From Bacteroidaceae bacterium (GTDB lineage: Bacteria > Bacteroidota > Bacteroidia > Bacteroidales > Bacteroidaceae): a stretch of 64,000 nt of DNA. The DNA lies in the NCBI GenBank assembly GCA_017427185.1, contig JAFRTJ010000030.1, forward strand, positions 62,001 through 126,000, in the 5' to 3' direction. Positions 1 through 8,072 of this stretch are shown piece after piece. The notes under the pieces are model-generated. The model saw only the letters and a list, made by a program, of their open reading frames with translations, had not been told where the DNA came from and ran no database searches. A program made the translations under genes and the position numbers. How positions within the stretch are numbered: position 1 is the stretch's first letter; every line of letters starts with the position of its first letter.

Positions 1-207
1 GCTGTAGCTGGTGGAGTAAGTGCAAATACTGGGCTGAGAAACGCGTTTCATGAATACGCAAAACGTTATGGATGGAAGGTCTATATTCCGAAATTCAGTT
101 ATACCACAGATAATGCTGCGATGATAGCCATCACAGGTTACTTTAAGTACAAAGATAAGGATTTTTGTGGTATTGATGCACCAGCATACAGCAGGGTGAG
201 CGTATAA
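1..207 (+). CDS. tsaD: tRNA N6-adenosine threonylcarbamoyltransferase TsaD, C-terminal part
   Basis: The reading frame is open from the first base and stops at 207, so only the last 68 residues are present. They include the glycine-rich AVAGGVSAN stretch and the following TDNAAMIA block typical of the TsaD/Kae1 C-terminal ATPase lobe. TsaD transfers the threonylcarbamoyl group to A37 of ANN-decoding tRNAs in the cytoplasm. The 5' part lies outside the window. The next gene has its own promoter, so the ribosomal protein genes need not depend on tsaD transcription. Confidence 0.9.
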   Translation, partial: AVAGGVSANTGLRNAFHEYAKRYGWKVYIPKFSYTTDNAAMIAITGYFKYKDKDFCGIDAPAYSRVSV

Positions 208-251
208 AATGTACTAAATCAGCTACAATTCAGAAAAATGTGAGGAAAAAT

Positions 252-282
252 TTTGCTGGTAACAAGAAAAGTTGTACCTTTG
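252..282 (+). promoter_or_regulatory. Bacteroidota promoter for rpmB-rpmG-DUF4295
   Basis: TTTG at 252-255 is followed, 19 nt later, by TACCTTTG at 275-282, matching the Bacteroidota -33/-7 consensus (TTTG, TAnnTTTG) with near-ideal spacing. Transcription would start at about 288, leaving a leader of about 50 nt before rpmB. Confidence 0.8.
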
Positions 283-339
283 TGCCCTGTTTGGGAAAAG
301 TAGATAATTGGAATAGACAAAAAAGAAAGGAAGATAGAA

Positions 340-600
340 ATGTCTAAGATTTGTCAAATTACCGGAAAGAAAGCCATGGTTGGCAATAACGTGTCACACT
401 CAAAGCGTCGCACTAAGAGAAAATTTGATGTGAATCTGTTTACCAAAAAGTTCTATTATGTTGAGGAAGATTGCTGGATCAGTCTGAAAATTTCTGCAAG
501 TGGTCTTCGCTATATCAACAAGGTGGGCTTGGATGCTGCATTAAAGAATGCTGTGGCTCAAGGTTATTGTGATTGGAAAAACATTAGAGTAATCGGTTAA
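340..600 (+). CDS. rpmB: 50S ribosomal protein L28
   Basis: This 86-residue protein begins [20 protein letters not shown], the standard L28 N-terminus, and is rich in Lys and Arg as expected for an rRNA-binding protein. Length matches Bacteroidota L28. It lies about 58 nt downstream of a well-formed promoter and is followed after 18 nt by rpmG, so the two and the DUF4295 gene form one operon. It is a structural component of the large ribosomal subunit. Confidence 0.97.
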   Translation: MSKICQITGKKAMVGNNVSHSKRRTKRKFDVNLFTKKFYYVEEDCWISLKISASGLRYINKVGLDAALKNAVAQGYCDWKNIRVIG

Positions 601-618
601 ATTAAGGAGTAACAGATT

Positions 619-807
619 ATGGCAAAGAAGGTTAAAGGCAATAGAATTCAGGTGATTCTTGAGTGCACAGAGATGAAGCAGAGCGGTCTGCCTGGTACAT
701 CTCGTTACATCACTACCAAAAACAGAAAGAATACTCCTGAGCGTATGGAGTTGAAGAAGTACAATCCTATTCTTAAGAGAATGACTGTACACAAGGAAAT
801 CAAGTAA
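619..807 (+). CDS. rpmG: 50S ribosomal protein L33
   Basis: A 62-residue basic protein beginning [18 protein letters not shown], with the [20 protein letters not shown] block diagnostic of L33. The zinc-binding CxxC pairs of some L33 forms are missing, so this is the cysteine-free (C-minus) type, which does not need zinc. It sits between rpmB and the DUF4295 gene in a cluster common in Bacteroidota. Confidence 0.97.
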   Translation: MAKKVKGNRIQVILECTEMKQSGLPGTSRYITTKNRKNTPERMELKKYNPILKRMTVHKEIK

Positions 808-828
808 TTTTTAACGGAAGTATAAACT

Positions 829-984
829 ATGGCAAAGAAAGCGGTGGCTACTCTGCAGACAGGTAAGACAGATGGCCGTTCATATACCAAAGTAATCAAA
901 ATGGTAAAGAACCCTGAGACTGGTTCATACTCATTCGACGAGCAGATGGTTCGTAACGAAGCAGTTAAGGATTTCTTCAAGTAA
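829..984 (+). CDS. DUF4295 small basic protein linked to ribosomal genes
   Basis: A 51-residue ORF (MAKKAVATLQTGKTDGRSYT... ending VKDFFK) located 21 nt after rpmG. It matches the DUF4295 family, a small Bacteroidota protein almost always encoded right after L28 and L33. Its size, basic composition and context suggest a ribosome-associated protein, but its function is unknown. It is short enough to be missed by length-filtered gene finding. The transcription terminator that follows closes the operon. Confidence 0.9.
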   Translation: MAKKAVATLQTGKTDGRSYTKVIKMVKNPETGSYSFDEQMVRNEAVKDFFK

Positions 985-1020
985 GAGATAAGCAAACTCA
1001 AGTTTGTTTTACACAATAAG

Positions 1021-1060
1021 ACAGGGACAACGTCTATTTGATGATGTCCCTGTTTTTTTC
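1021..1060 (+). terminator. Rho-independent terminator after the L28-L33-DUF4295 operon
   Basis: A perfect 9-bp stem (ACAGGGACA at 1021-1029, TGTCCCTGT at 1045-1053) with a 15-nt loop is followed by a run of T residues to 1059. It lies 36 nt after the DUF4295 stop and before the ftsY promoter. Confidence 0.9.
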
Positions 1061-1066
1061 GTCTTA

Positions 1067-1101
1067 TTTGCGATGAATTCGCATATTTTTTTCTATCTTT
1101 G
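1067..1101 (+). promoter_or_regulatory. Promoter for ftsY-rimO
   Basis: TTTG at 1067-1070 and TATCTTTG at 1094-1101 are separated by 23 nt and match the Bacteroidota promoter consensus. The predicted start near 1107 is about 25 nt before the ftsY ATG. Confidence 0.75.
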
Positions 1102-1131
1102 CCACAAAATTACAACATTTGATCTATTGCA

Positions 1132-2085
1132 ATGGGATTATTCAACATTTTCTCTAAAAGTAAGAAAGAAACCCTTGATAATGGTTTGCAGAAAACCAAA
1201 GAGAGTTTCTTTGGGAAATTGACACGTGCTGTGGCTGGCAAATCCAAGGTGGACGACGATGTCTTGGACAACTTGGAAGAAGTCTTGGTGACGAGTGATG
1301 TTGGTGTTGATACAACGCTGAATATCATCCAGCGTATAGAAAAACGTGTTGAGCGCGACAAGTATGTTACTACCGATGAACTGAATGGCATCCTGCGTGA
1401 TGAAATTGCCAGTTTGCTGACTGAGAACAATACTTGCGACACGGAAGGGTACAATATTCCTGCGGACAAGAGACCGTATGTAATTATGGTTGTAGGTGTG
1501 AATGGAGTAGGTAAGACCACGACGATAGGAAAATTGGCTTACCAATTCAAACAAAATGGGCTTAAAGTCTATCTGGGTGCAGCAGATACGTTCCGTGCCG
1601 CCGCTGTTGAGCAGTTGGTGATATGGGGAGAGCGGGTTGGTGTGCCTGTTATCAAACAGCAGATGGGGAGTGATCCTGCCAGCGTTGCCTTCGACACCCT
1701 CAAGAGTGCAGTCGCTAATGAAGCAGATGTCGTATTGATCGATACGGCAGGCCGTCTTCACAACAAGAAAGGACTGATGGATGAATTGTCGAAAATCAAG
1801 CGTGTCATGCAGAAAGTCATTCCTGATGCCCCCCATGATGTAATGCTTGTCCTGGATGGCAGTACTGGACAGAATGCTTTCGAGCAGGCTAAACAATTCA
1901 CAGCCGCCACAGATGTCACCAGTATGGCTATCACCAAGCTGGATGGTTCCGCTAAGGGGGGAGTCGTGATAGGCATTAGCGATCAGTTTAAGATTCCTGT
2001 CCGTTATATTGGATTGGGAGAAGGCATCGAGGATTTCCAGCCATTTAATCGAAGAGAATTTGTCAATTCTTTGTTTGGAGAATGA
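1132..2085 (+). CDS. ftsY: Signal recognition particle receptor FtsY
   Basis: This 317-residue SRP GTPase has an N-terminal helical N domain and a G domain. The P-loop GVNGVGKTT is at about 119-127 (Lys125), followed by the AADTFRAAAVEQL motif, the DTAGR motif (G3) and TKLDGSAKGG (the guanine-specificity TKLD). The acidic A domain of E. coli FtsY is absent, as is usual in Bacteroidota. FtsY pairs with Ffh to dock ribosome-nascent chain complexes at the SecYEG translocon. The gene overlaps rimO by 4 nt (ATGA), indicating translational coupling. Confidence 0.97.
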   Translation: MGLFNIFSKSKKETLDNGLQKTKESFFGKLTRAVAGKSKVDDDVLDNLEEVLVTSDVGVDTTLNIIQRIEKRVERDKYVTTDELNGILRDEIASLLTENNTCDTEGYNIPADKRPYVIMVVGVNGVGKTTTIGKLAYQFKQNGLKVYLGAADTFRAAAVEQLVIWGERVGVPVIKQQMGSDPASVAFDTLKSAVANEADVVLIDTAGRLHNKKGLMDELSKIKRVMQKVIPDAPHDVMLVLDGSTGQNAFEQAKQFTAATDVTSMAITKLDGSAKGGVVIGISDQFKIPVRYIGLGEGIEDFQPFNRREFVNSLFGE

Positions 2086-3386
2086 AGAAAAATACCATCG
2101 ATATTATCACGTTGGGTTGTAGCAAGAATCTGGTTGATAGCGAGCGTTTGATACGTCAACTGGAGCTGAGTGGCTACAATGTGACCCACGATGCAACTAA
2201 TCCTGAAGGGGAGATTGCTGTAGTGAACACTTGTGGCTTTATTGGGGATGCTAAAGAAGAAAGCATCAACATGATTCTGGAAATGGCTCAACGCAAATCG
2301 GCTGGTAGGTTGAAGTATCTCTATGTGATGGGATGCTTGAGTGAGCGATACATGCATGATTTAGAGGTTGAGTTGCCTGAAGTTGATAAATTCTATGGTA
2401 AGTTCAATTGGTCTGACTTGTTGTCTGACTTGAAGAAAAGTTGCGACTATACTTCTTGGAATGATCGCACCTTGACAACTCCTAGCCATTACGCATACTT
2501 GAAAATATCAGAAGGGTGTGACCGCTTCTGCTCGTATTGTGCAATTCCTCTGATTACAGGTCGCCACAAGAGCCGTTCCATCGAAGATTTGGAAGAGGAA
2601 GTTCGCTTGCTTGTAAGTAAAGGAGTGAAAGAATTCCAGGTGATTGCCCAAGAGCTGACTTACTATGGAGTCGATCTGTATGGCAGGAAAGCGATTGCAG
2701 AACTCATATCCCGCCTAAGTGACATTCCTGGTGTGGAGTGGATTCGATTGCATTATGCTTATCCGGCCGATTTCCCATTGGATCTCTTGCAAGTCATGCG
2801 TGAGCGGGATAATGTCTGTAAATATCTGGATTTGGCTTTCCAGCACATTGCTGACCCTGTTTTGTCAGCCATGCGCAGACATGTGACAAAGCGAGACACA
2901 TACGAATTGGTTGAAAAGATTCGTGAGGAAGTTCCTGGGATTCATCTTAGAACAACAATGATGGTTGGCCACCCTGGTGAGACGGAGGAAGGCTTCCAGG
3001 AGTTGCTTGAATTCGTGAAATGGGCTAAGTTTGAAAGACTTGGCGCCTTTGCCTATAGTGAAGAGGATGGGACATACAGCGCATCGCATTTTACGGATGA
3101 TATTCCTCAGGAAGTAAAAGAAATACGACTGAATAAACTCATGCGCGTTCAGCAGAATATCTCCAGAGCTGTTCAGGAAGCCAAAGTGGGCAGAGATTAT
3201 AAAGTCATCCTGGATAGGGTGGAAGGGGATTATTACATTGGTCGAACGGAGTATGACTCACCTGAGGTGGACCCTGAAGTGTTGATAAAGGTCTCTGATA
3301 ATCCCCATTTGGCCGTAGGAGAGTTTTATGACGTCCACATCGAGCAGGCGGACGATTTTGATCTTTATGGAAATGTGAAAGTATAG
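2082..3386 (+). CDS. rimO: Ribosomal protein S12 methylthiotransferase RimO
   Basis: A 434-residue radical SAM enzyme. The N-terminal MTTase domain carries the cluster cysteines in TLGCSKN (Cys13), NTCGF and VMGCLSER. The radical SAM motif CDRFCSYC has Cys146, Cys150 and Cys153. A TRAM domain forms the C-terminus. The family adds a methylthio group to the conserved aspartate of ribosomal protein S12. RimO rather than MiaB is indicated by the CSKN signature and SEGCDRFCSYCAIP. It is translationally coupled to ftsY and is followed 13 nt later by an HU gene. Confidence 0.95.
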   Translation: MKKNTIDIITLGCSKNLVDSERLIRQLELSGYNVTHDATNPEGEIAVVNTCGFIGDAKEESINMILEMAQRKSAGRLKYLYVMGCLSERYMHDLEVELPEVDKFYGKFNWSDLLSDLKKSCDYTSWNDRTLTTPSHYAYLKISEGCDRFCSYCAIPLITGRHKSRSIEDLEEEVRLLVSKGVKEFQVIAQELTYYGVDLYGRKAIAELISRLSDIPGVEWIRLHYAYPADFPLDLLQVMRERDNVCKYLDLAFQHIADPVLSAMRRHVTKRDTYELVEKIREEVPGIHLRTTMMVGHPGETEEGFQELLEFVKWAKFERLGAFAYSEEDGTYSASHFTDDIPQEVKEIRLNKLMRVQQNISRAVQEAKVGRDYKVILDRVEGDYYIGRTEYDSPEVDPEVLIKVSDNPHLAVGEFYDVHIEQADDFDLYGNVKV

Positions 3387-3399
3387 GAGTTTTAAAGAT

Positions 3400-3675
3400 A
3401 TGACAAACAAGGAATTTATCAATAGGCTGATACGGGAATCTGGTATGCCTTCCAAGGAAGTCAATGAATTGACCAGCACTTTACTTGGCGAGATAGAGAA
3501 AAGGCTGGTAGACGAAGATTTCATCGTCATCCCTGAGTTTGGCACCTTTGAGGTAAAGAAGAAGCTAGAGCGGGTGGTCGTGAATCCTGTCACCAAGCAG
3601 AAAATGCTCATTCCTCCCAAAATGGTTGTTACTTTCAAGCCGTCAGGTTCGCTCAAGCAGAAGATAAATGCGTAG
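3400..3675 (+). CDS. HU-family DNA-binding protein
   Basis: A 91-residue HU/IHF-type protein. It has the two N-terminal helices (NKEFINRLIRESGMPSKEVNELTSTLLGEIEKRL), the beta saddle (FGTFEVKKKLERVVVNPVTKQKMLIPPK) and a C-terminal helix region. The arm contains VVNPVTKQKM in place of the classical RxGRNPxTG, so the arm tip is divergent. HU proteins bend DNA and organise the nucleoid. It is probably co-transcribed from ftsY-rimO. Confidence 0.9.
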   Translation: MTNKEFINRLIRESGMPSKEVNELTSTLLGEIEKRLVDEDFIVIPEFGTFEVKKKLERVVVNPVTKQKMLIPPKMVVTFKPSGSLKQKINA

Positions 3676-3728
3676 TATGGAGATTTGAGCTCTCTGGTAT
3701 TATAGTTTGAATTAAAGTCCAAAGTCGT

Positions 3729-4910
3729 ATGGAAAACAAAATCTCTGTATCTGAACTGGCAGAAATATTTGTCAAGGAGAAGAAACTTACAAAGGCTCGT
3801 GCCAACAAGTTCGTCCGCCTTTTCTTTGAAGTCTTAGGGGATAGCTTGGCTCGTGAGAAAACAGTCAAGGTCAAGGGGCTGGGTACGTTTAAGCTAATCG
3901 ATGTGGCAGACAGAGAGAGCGTAAACGTGAACACGGCTGAGCGGATCCTGATTGAGGGCCATTCCAAAATCTCTTTTACCCCAGAGGCTTCACTTCGTGA
4001 TCGCGTGAATAAACCTTTCGCCGCATTTGAGACAGTCATCCTAAACGAAGGAATAGATTTGGATGTGATGACGAGACTTCCCAAGGATGAAGATTCGACT
4101 GAAGATTTAATGTCTCCTGAGCAACCTGTTGTCCCTGTGGAAATTACGGAAGAATCTGCTGTCGATGAAACTCCCGCTTCTGCTGATTCTGACCAGAGTG
4201 TAATCTCGACTTTGGCAACAGTTCCAGATGACCTCGCGGAAAGAACGTGTTGTGATGAGCAAATCAACACGTTGAAAGTGGAGGAAGAACGTGTTGAAAA
4301 TCTCGAGGTCACTATACCACAGGAGGAAAGCGAACAGACTGTGCCTGCAGAAGAAGCAGAAGTTGAAGTTGAGGACAAGGGAGACGCAGTCGAGAATGAT
4401 GTGGAGGATGGTGGCGAAGATGCTGTTGCACCCTTGTCTGCATTGTCTGGTGGTGACGGAACGAAGCTTCCCTCAGATAAATCAAATGTGTGGAAACATG
4501 TTCTTCGCGCCTGTGTGGTCCTGCTGCTGATGGCATTAAGCTATTTTGCTGGATATTACAGATGGCTTTGTCCTGTTTGCGATGATGTCAAAGTGGTTCA
4601 GAAAGAAAAAGTGAGCAAAAAGGGTGAGGCGGATGCCCGTAAACAAGAATCTGCGCAGAAGGACAAAGTCCAAGAGCCTGCCCCTCGTCCCAGGCCTGAG
4701 GATCAGTATGCCCAAGTTCCAGGAGGCAAATATCTGATAATAGGAACCAAGGGAACGCGAGAGATGAAAGTTGGAGATACACTTTATAAGATGGCTCGCG
4801 AGGAATACGGAGACAAAGAGTTTGCAAAATACATCATTGTCCATAATAACTTCGCAAATCCTGATGTTATCCCTTTGGGATATGAGGTGAAATTACCCTT
4901 GTTAAAGTAG
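3729..4910 (+). CDS. Membrane-spanning HU-LysM fusion protein
   Basis: The 393-residue protein begins with an HU-like domain (about 1-95, with KVKGLGTFKLIDVADRESVN). A long, strongly acidic linker (about 100-250) follows, then a single hydrophobic helix (about 256-276) and a charged Lys/Glu/Pro segment. It ends in a LysM domain (about 345-393, KVGDTLYKMAREEYGDKEFAKYI). There is no N-terminal signal peptide, so the HU part should stay in the cytoplasm and the LysM part reach the periplasm. This layout could tether DNA to the peptidoglycan or cell envelope, which is inference. It follows a second HU gene by 53 nt, and the two likely form a unit. Confidence 0.85.
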   Translation: MENKISVSELAEIFVKEKKLTKARANKFVRLFFEVLGDSLAREKTVKVKGLGTFKLIDVADRESVNVNTAERILIEGHSKISFTPEASLRDRVNKPFAAFETVILNEGIDLDVMTRLPKDEDSTEDLMSPEQPVVPVEITEESAVDETPASADSDQSVISTLATVPDDLAERTCCDEQINTLKVEEERVENLEVTIPQEESEQTVPAEEAEVEVEDKGDAVENDVEDGGEDAVAPLSALSGGDGTKLPSDKSNVWKHVLRACVVLLLMALSYFAGYYRWLCPVCDDVKVVQKEKVSKKGEADARKQESAQKDKVQEPAPRPRPEDQYAQVPGGKYLIIGTKGTREMKVGDTLYKMAREEYGDKEFAKYIIVHNNFANPDVIPLGYEVKLPLLK

Positions 4911-4971
4911 TTCTTCCCCATTTTAACGTTTTTAAGTATAGATATAAACTTTTTTAAGTGATCTTGTCTTG

Positions 4972-4999
4972 TTTGTCTATGTAAAATGCACTAATTTTG
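4972..4999 (+). promoter_or_regulatory. Probable promoter of the bat operon
   Basis: TTTG at 4972-4975 and TAATTTTG at 4992-4999 match the two boxes of the Bacteroidota promoter. The 16-nt spacing is a little short. The moxR start codon lies 44 nt downstream. The AT-rich gap from 4911 to 5043 holds no other feature. Confidence 0.55.
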
Positions 5000-5043
5000 T
5001 ATGCAATTTCGAAAAATGATTATAGACAAACAAAATAAGTATT

Positions 5044-6039
5044 ATGGCAGAATCCATTGATATTCGTGAATTGAACGAACGAATAGAAAGACAGAGTGCT
5101 TTTGTGACGAACTTGGTTACTGGTATGAATCAGGTGATCGTAGGACAGAAGCATTTGATTGAATCCTTGTTGATAGGTTTATTGAGTGACGGGCATGTTT
5201 TGCTCGAGGGTGTGCCAGGTTTGGCGAAGACTAAGGCTATCAAGACGCTGGCTCAGCTGGTCGACTCCAAGTTCAGTCGTATCCAGTTTACTCCTGATTT
5301 GCTTCCTGCTGACGTTATCGGCACAATGATATACAGTCAGAAGGACGAGAAATTTGTGGTTGAGCAAGGTCCAGTGTTTGCCAACTTCGTTTTGGCAGAT
5401 GAGATCAACCGTGCGCCGGCTAAGGTGCAGAGCGCATTGCTTGAGGCTATGCAGGAGCGTCAGGTCACTATCGGAAAGCAGACTTACGACCTCCCCAAAC
5501 CATTCCTGGTGTTGGCTACCCAGAACCCAATCGAGCAGGAAGGAACTTATCCCTTGCCTGAAGCGCAGGTGGATCGTTTCATGTTGAAGATTGTCATCGA
5601 TTATCCAAAGCTGGAAGAAGAGAAACTGATTATTCGCCAGAATATCGGTCCTCAGCTCCAAGCTGTGAAACCCATCATGGGTACGAAGGAAATCATTGAT
5701 GCCCGTGAGGTTGTTCGCCAAGTCTATCTCGACGAGAAGATTGAACAGTACATAGCTGATATCGTTTTCTGCACCCGCTATCCTGAGAAGTATGGCCTGA
5801 ACGAAATCAAGGACTACATCGAGTTCGGCTGTTCTCCTCGTGCCAGCATCAATTTGGCTTTGGCAGCTCGTGCTTACGCTTTCATCAAGCGTCGTGGTTA
5901 TGTGATTCCTGAGGATGTCAGAAGTGTGGCTCATGATGTGATGCGTCACAGAATAGGATTGACTTACGAGGCAGAAGCCAGCAATGTCACCAGTGAGGAA
6001 ATTATCAGTAAAATCATCAATAAGGTTGAGGTTCCCTGA
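5044..6039 (+). CDS. MoxR-family AAA+ ATPase of the bat operon
   Basis: A 331-residue AAA+ ATPase with Walker A GVPGLAKT (56-63, Lys62), Walker B FVLADE (115-120) and sensor 1 in LVLATQNP. MoxR proteins act as chaperone-like ATPases that work with von Willebrand A (VWA) domain proteins. Here the partners are encoded immediately downstream (DUF58, BatA, BatB). It is the first gene of an eight-gene run on the same strand with gaps of at most about 50 nt. Whether it remodels or activates the VWA proteins is inferred from family context. Confidence 0.92.
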   Translation: MAESIDIRELNERIERQSAFVTNLVTGMNQVIVGQKHLIESLLIGLLSDGHVLLEGVPGLAKTKAIKTLAQLVDSKFSRIQFTPDLLPADVIGTMIYSQKDEKFVVEQGPVFANFVLADEINRAPAKVQSALLEAMQERQVTIGKQTYDLPKPFLVLATQNPIEQEGTYPLPEAQVDRFMLKIVIDYPKLEEEKLIIRQNIGPQLQAVKPIMGTKEIIDAREVVRQVYLDEKIEQYIADIVFCTRYPEKYGLNEIKDYIEFGCSPRASINLALAARAYAFIKRRGYVIPEDVRSVAHDVMRHRIGLTYEAEASNVTSEEIISKIINKVEVP

Positions 6040-6090
6040 TTCCCTTTCCTGCATTGACAGGGGACAGAGTAAAGAAAGTAAAAGAATAGG

Positions 6091-6960
6091 ATGGAAACAT
6101 CTGAAATCCTGAAACGCGTCCGCCAGATTGAGATAAAGACTCGAGGTCTGAGCAACAACATCTTTGCAGGTGAGTATCATTCCGCCTTCAAAGGTCGTGG
6201 AATGGCTTTCTCTGAGGTTCGAGAATACCAGTATGGTGACGACATCAGAGACATCGAGTGGAACGTGACGGCTCGTTTCAATAAGCCTTTCATCAAAGTC
6301 TTCGAGGAAGAACGTGAGCTGACTGTTATGCTTCTCATTGATGTGAGTGGAAGCTTGAATTTTGGCACTCAACATCAGCTGAAGCGTGACATGGTGACGG
6401 AAATTGCTGCAACTCTGGCGTTTTCTGCTATCCAGAACAACGACAAGATAGGTGTGATTTTCTTTTCCGACAGGATCGAGAAGTTTATCCCTCCTCAGAA
6501 GGGTAGGAAACACATTCTTTATATTATTAGAGAAATGCTGGACTTCCATCCTGAGAGTCAGAAAACGGATATTCAGCAGGCAGTAGAGTATTTGACCAGA
6601 GTTATCAAGAGAAGGTGTACAGCTTTCCTGATCAGCGATTTCCTTGACAACAAGGATTTCCGCCAGACGCTGACGATTGCCAATCGTAAACATGATGTGG
6701 TGGCAATTCAAGTATACGATAAACGCCTTGCAGAATTGCCCAACATCGGATTGATGAAAGTTCATGATGCAGAAAGTGGAATGGAGCAGATCATCGATAC
6801 CAGCAGCAAGGCAGTTCGAAACGCTCAGGCAACCTGGTGGAGAAGAAAATCTGACAAGCTGAAAGACACGTTCACTCGAAGTAACGTGGATGCTGTGAGT
6901 GTGAGAACCGATCAGGATTATGTGAGTGCTTTGATGAGTCTGTTTGCAAAACGTAGTTGA
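6091..6960 (+). CDS. DUF58 protein with VWA-like fold
   Basis: The 289-residue protein has the DUF58 hallmark YQYGDDIRDIEWNVTAR (about 47-62). A VWA-like metal-ion-dependent adhesion site follows, with LLIDVSGSL (Asp84, Ser86, Ser88). No signal peptide or membrane helix is evident, so it is probably cytoplasmic. DUF58 genes are typically paired with moxR, as here. A role in envelope or stress homeostasis is suggested for the family, but a biochemical activity is not established. Confidence 0.9.
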   Translation: METSEILKRVRQIEIKTRGLSNNIFAGEYHSAFKGRGMAFSEVREYQYGDDIRDIEWNVTARFNKPFIKVFEEERELTVMLLIDVSGSLNFGTQHQLKRDMVTEIAATLAFSAIQNNDKIGVIFFSDRIEKFIPPQKGRKHILYIIREMLDFHPESQKTDIQQAVEYLTRVIKRRCTAFLISDFLDNKDFRQTLTIANRKHDVVAIQVYDKRLAELPNIGLMKVHDAESGMEQIIDTSSKAVRNAQATWWRRKSDKLKDTFTRSNVDAVSVRTDQDYVSALMSLFAKRS

Positions 6961-6975
6961 TTATTTCTTTTAAGA

Positions 6976-8055
6976 ATGAATATAAAGAGATTGATACCAA
7001 TACTGTATTTAATGTTCGTGACCTCTTATTTGTCAGGTCAGGTCACAGTTGACATTAAGATAGATTCTTTGGAACTGTTGGTAGGTCAGCAGACAGGCAT
7101 AACATTAGATGTCAGTATGGATTCCAAGCAGAAGTTGCAATTGCCCAACATCAAGAATGGGGACGAATTGGTTCCTAATGTTGAGGTAGTCGATGTTGCA
7201 TCTCCTGACAGTATCTTCATGAATGAAGGAAAGCGCGTGGATGTTAGGCAACGTTATCTGATCACGGCATGGGATTCATCCTTTTATTACCTGCCTCCTT
7301 TCGAAGTGTTGGTAGATGGTAAGAAGTATGAGTCAAAGAGTCTGGCAATAAAGGTGTATACGTTGGATGTTGATACCTTGCATGCCGACCAGTTCTTCCC
7401 ACCCAATGGTGTGATGGAACCTCCATTTTCATGGCAGGATTGGAAAGCGATTGTCTATTCATCCTTTCTGGTGGTGTTGATGCTGATTATCTCGATTGTC
7501 TTGTTTGATCGTGTTCATAAAGGAAAACCCATTGTGCGCATTATACGCAGGAAGAAGAAATTACCACCCCATCAGGTAGCTATTGATACTATCGAACGGA
7601 TTAAGGCTGACCGCAAGTGGGCAGAAGAGGATAGCAAGGAATATTATACTCTGCTGACTGATGCCCTGAGAACTTATATTCAGGAGCGTTACGGTTTCAG
7701 CGCGATGGAGATGACTAGTTCTCAGATAATTGATCGCCTGACAAGTGAAAACGATGAGCAGGCATTAAGTGAGTTGCGAGACATTTTCACGACAGCAGAT
7801 TTGGTGAAATTTGCTAAGTGGAGCACTTTGATTAATGAGAATGATGCTAATCTGGTGGCGGCAGTTGAGTATATTAACCAAACTAAAGTAGAGGTAGATC
7901 CGAATGTAAAACCGGAACCTGAAATAATAAAAGAAACAGATAAACGTCGTATGAATCAGGTATGGGCTATGCGTATCGTAGCCTTTGTACTGATCTCCAT
8001 GTCTGTAGGTTTTGCTTGCTGGATAGTATGGCGTATTCTGGATATTGTTCGTTGA
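6976..8055 (+). CDS. Bat-operon accessory membrane protein
   Basis: A 359-residue protein with an N-terminal signal peptide (about 1-21, ending LSGQ). A periplasmic beta-rich domain follows, with a membrane helix at about 158-178, a basic cytoplasmic segment (IIRRKKKLPPHQ) with a helical region, and a second membrane helix near the C-terminus (about 330-352). The fixed position between the DUF58 gene and batA, 15 and 17 nt from its neighbours, is typical of Bacteroidota bat operons. It resembles the DUF4381/BatD-like accessory proteins. Its exact family was not confirmed and its function is unknown. Confidence 0.75.
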   Translation: MNIKRLIPILYLMFVTSYLSGQVTVDIKIDSLELLVGQQTGITLDVSMDSKQKLQLPNIKNGDELVPNVEVVDVASPDSIFMNEGKRVDVRQRYLITAWDSSFYYLPPFEVLVDGKKYESKSLAIKVYTLDVDTLHADQFFPPNGVMEPPFSWQDWKAIVYSSFLVVLMLIISIVLFDRVHKGKPIVRIIRRKKKLPPHQVAIDTIERIKADRKWAEEDSKEYYTLLTDALRTYIQERYGFSAMEMTSSQIIDRLTSENDEQALSELRDIFTTADLVKFAKWSTLINENDANLVAAVEYINQTKVEVDPNVKPEPEIIKETDKRRMNQVWAMRIVAFVLISMSVGFACWIVWRILDIVR

Positions 8056-8072
8056 ATTTTTTATGATGGCTT

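Noticed and set aside
5179..6765. Long minus-strand open frame opposite moxR and DUF58
   Set aside because: It lies entirely over two well-supported genes on the other strand, and its translation has no recognisable motifs.
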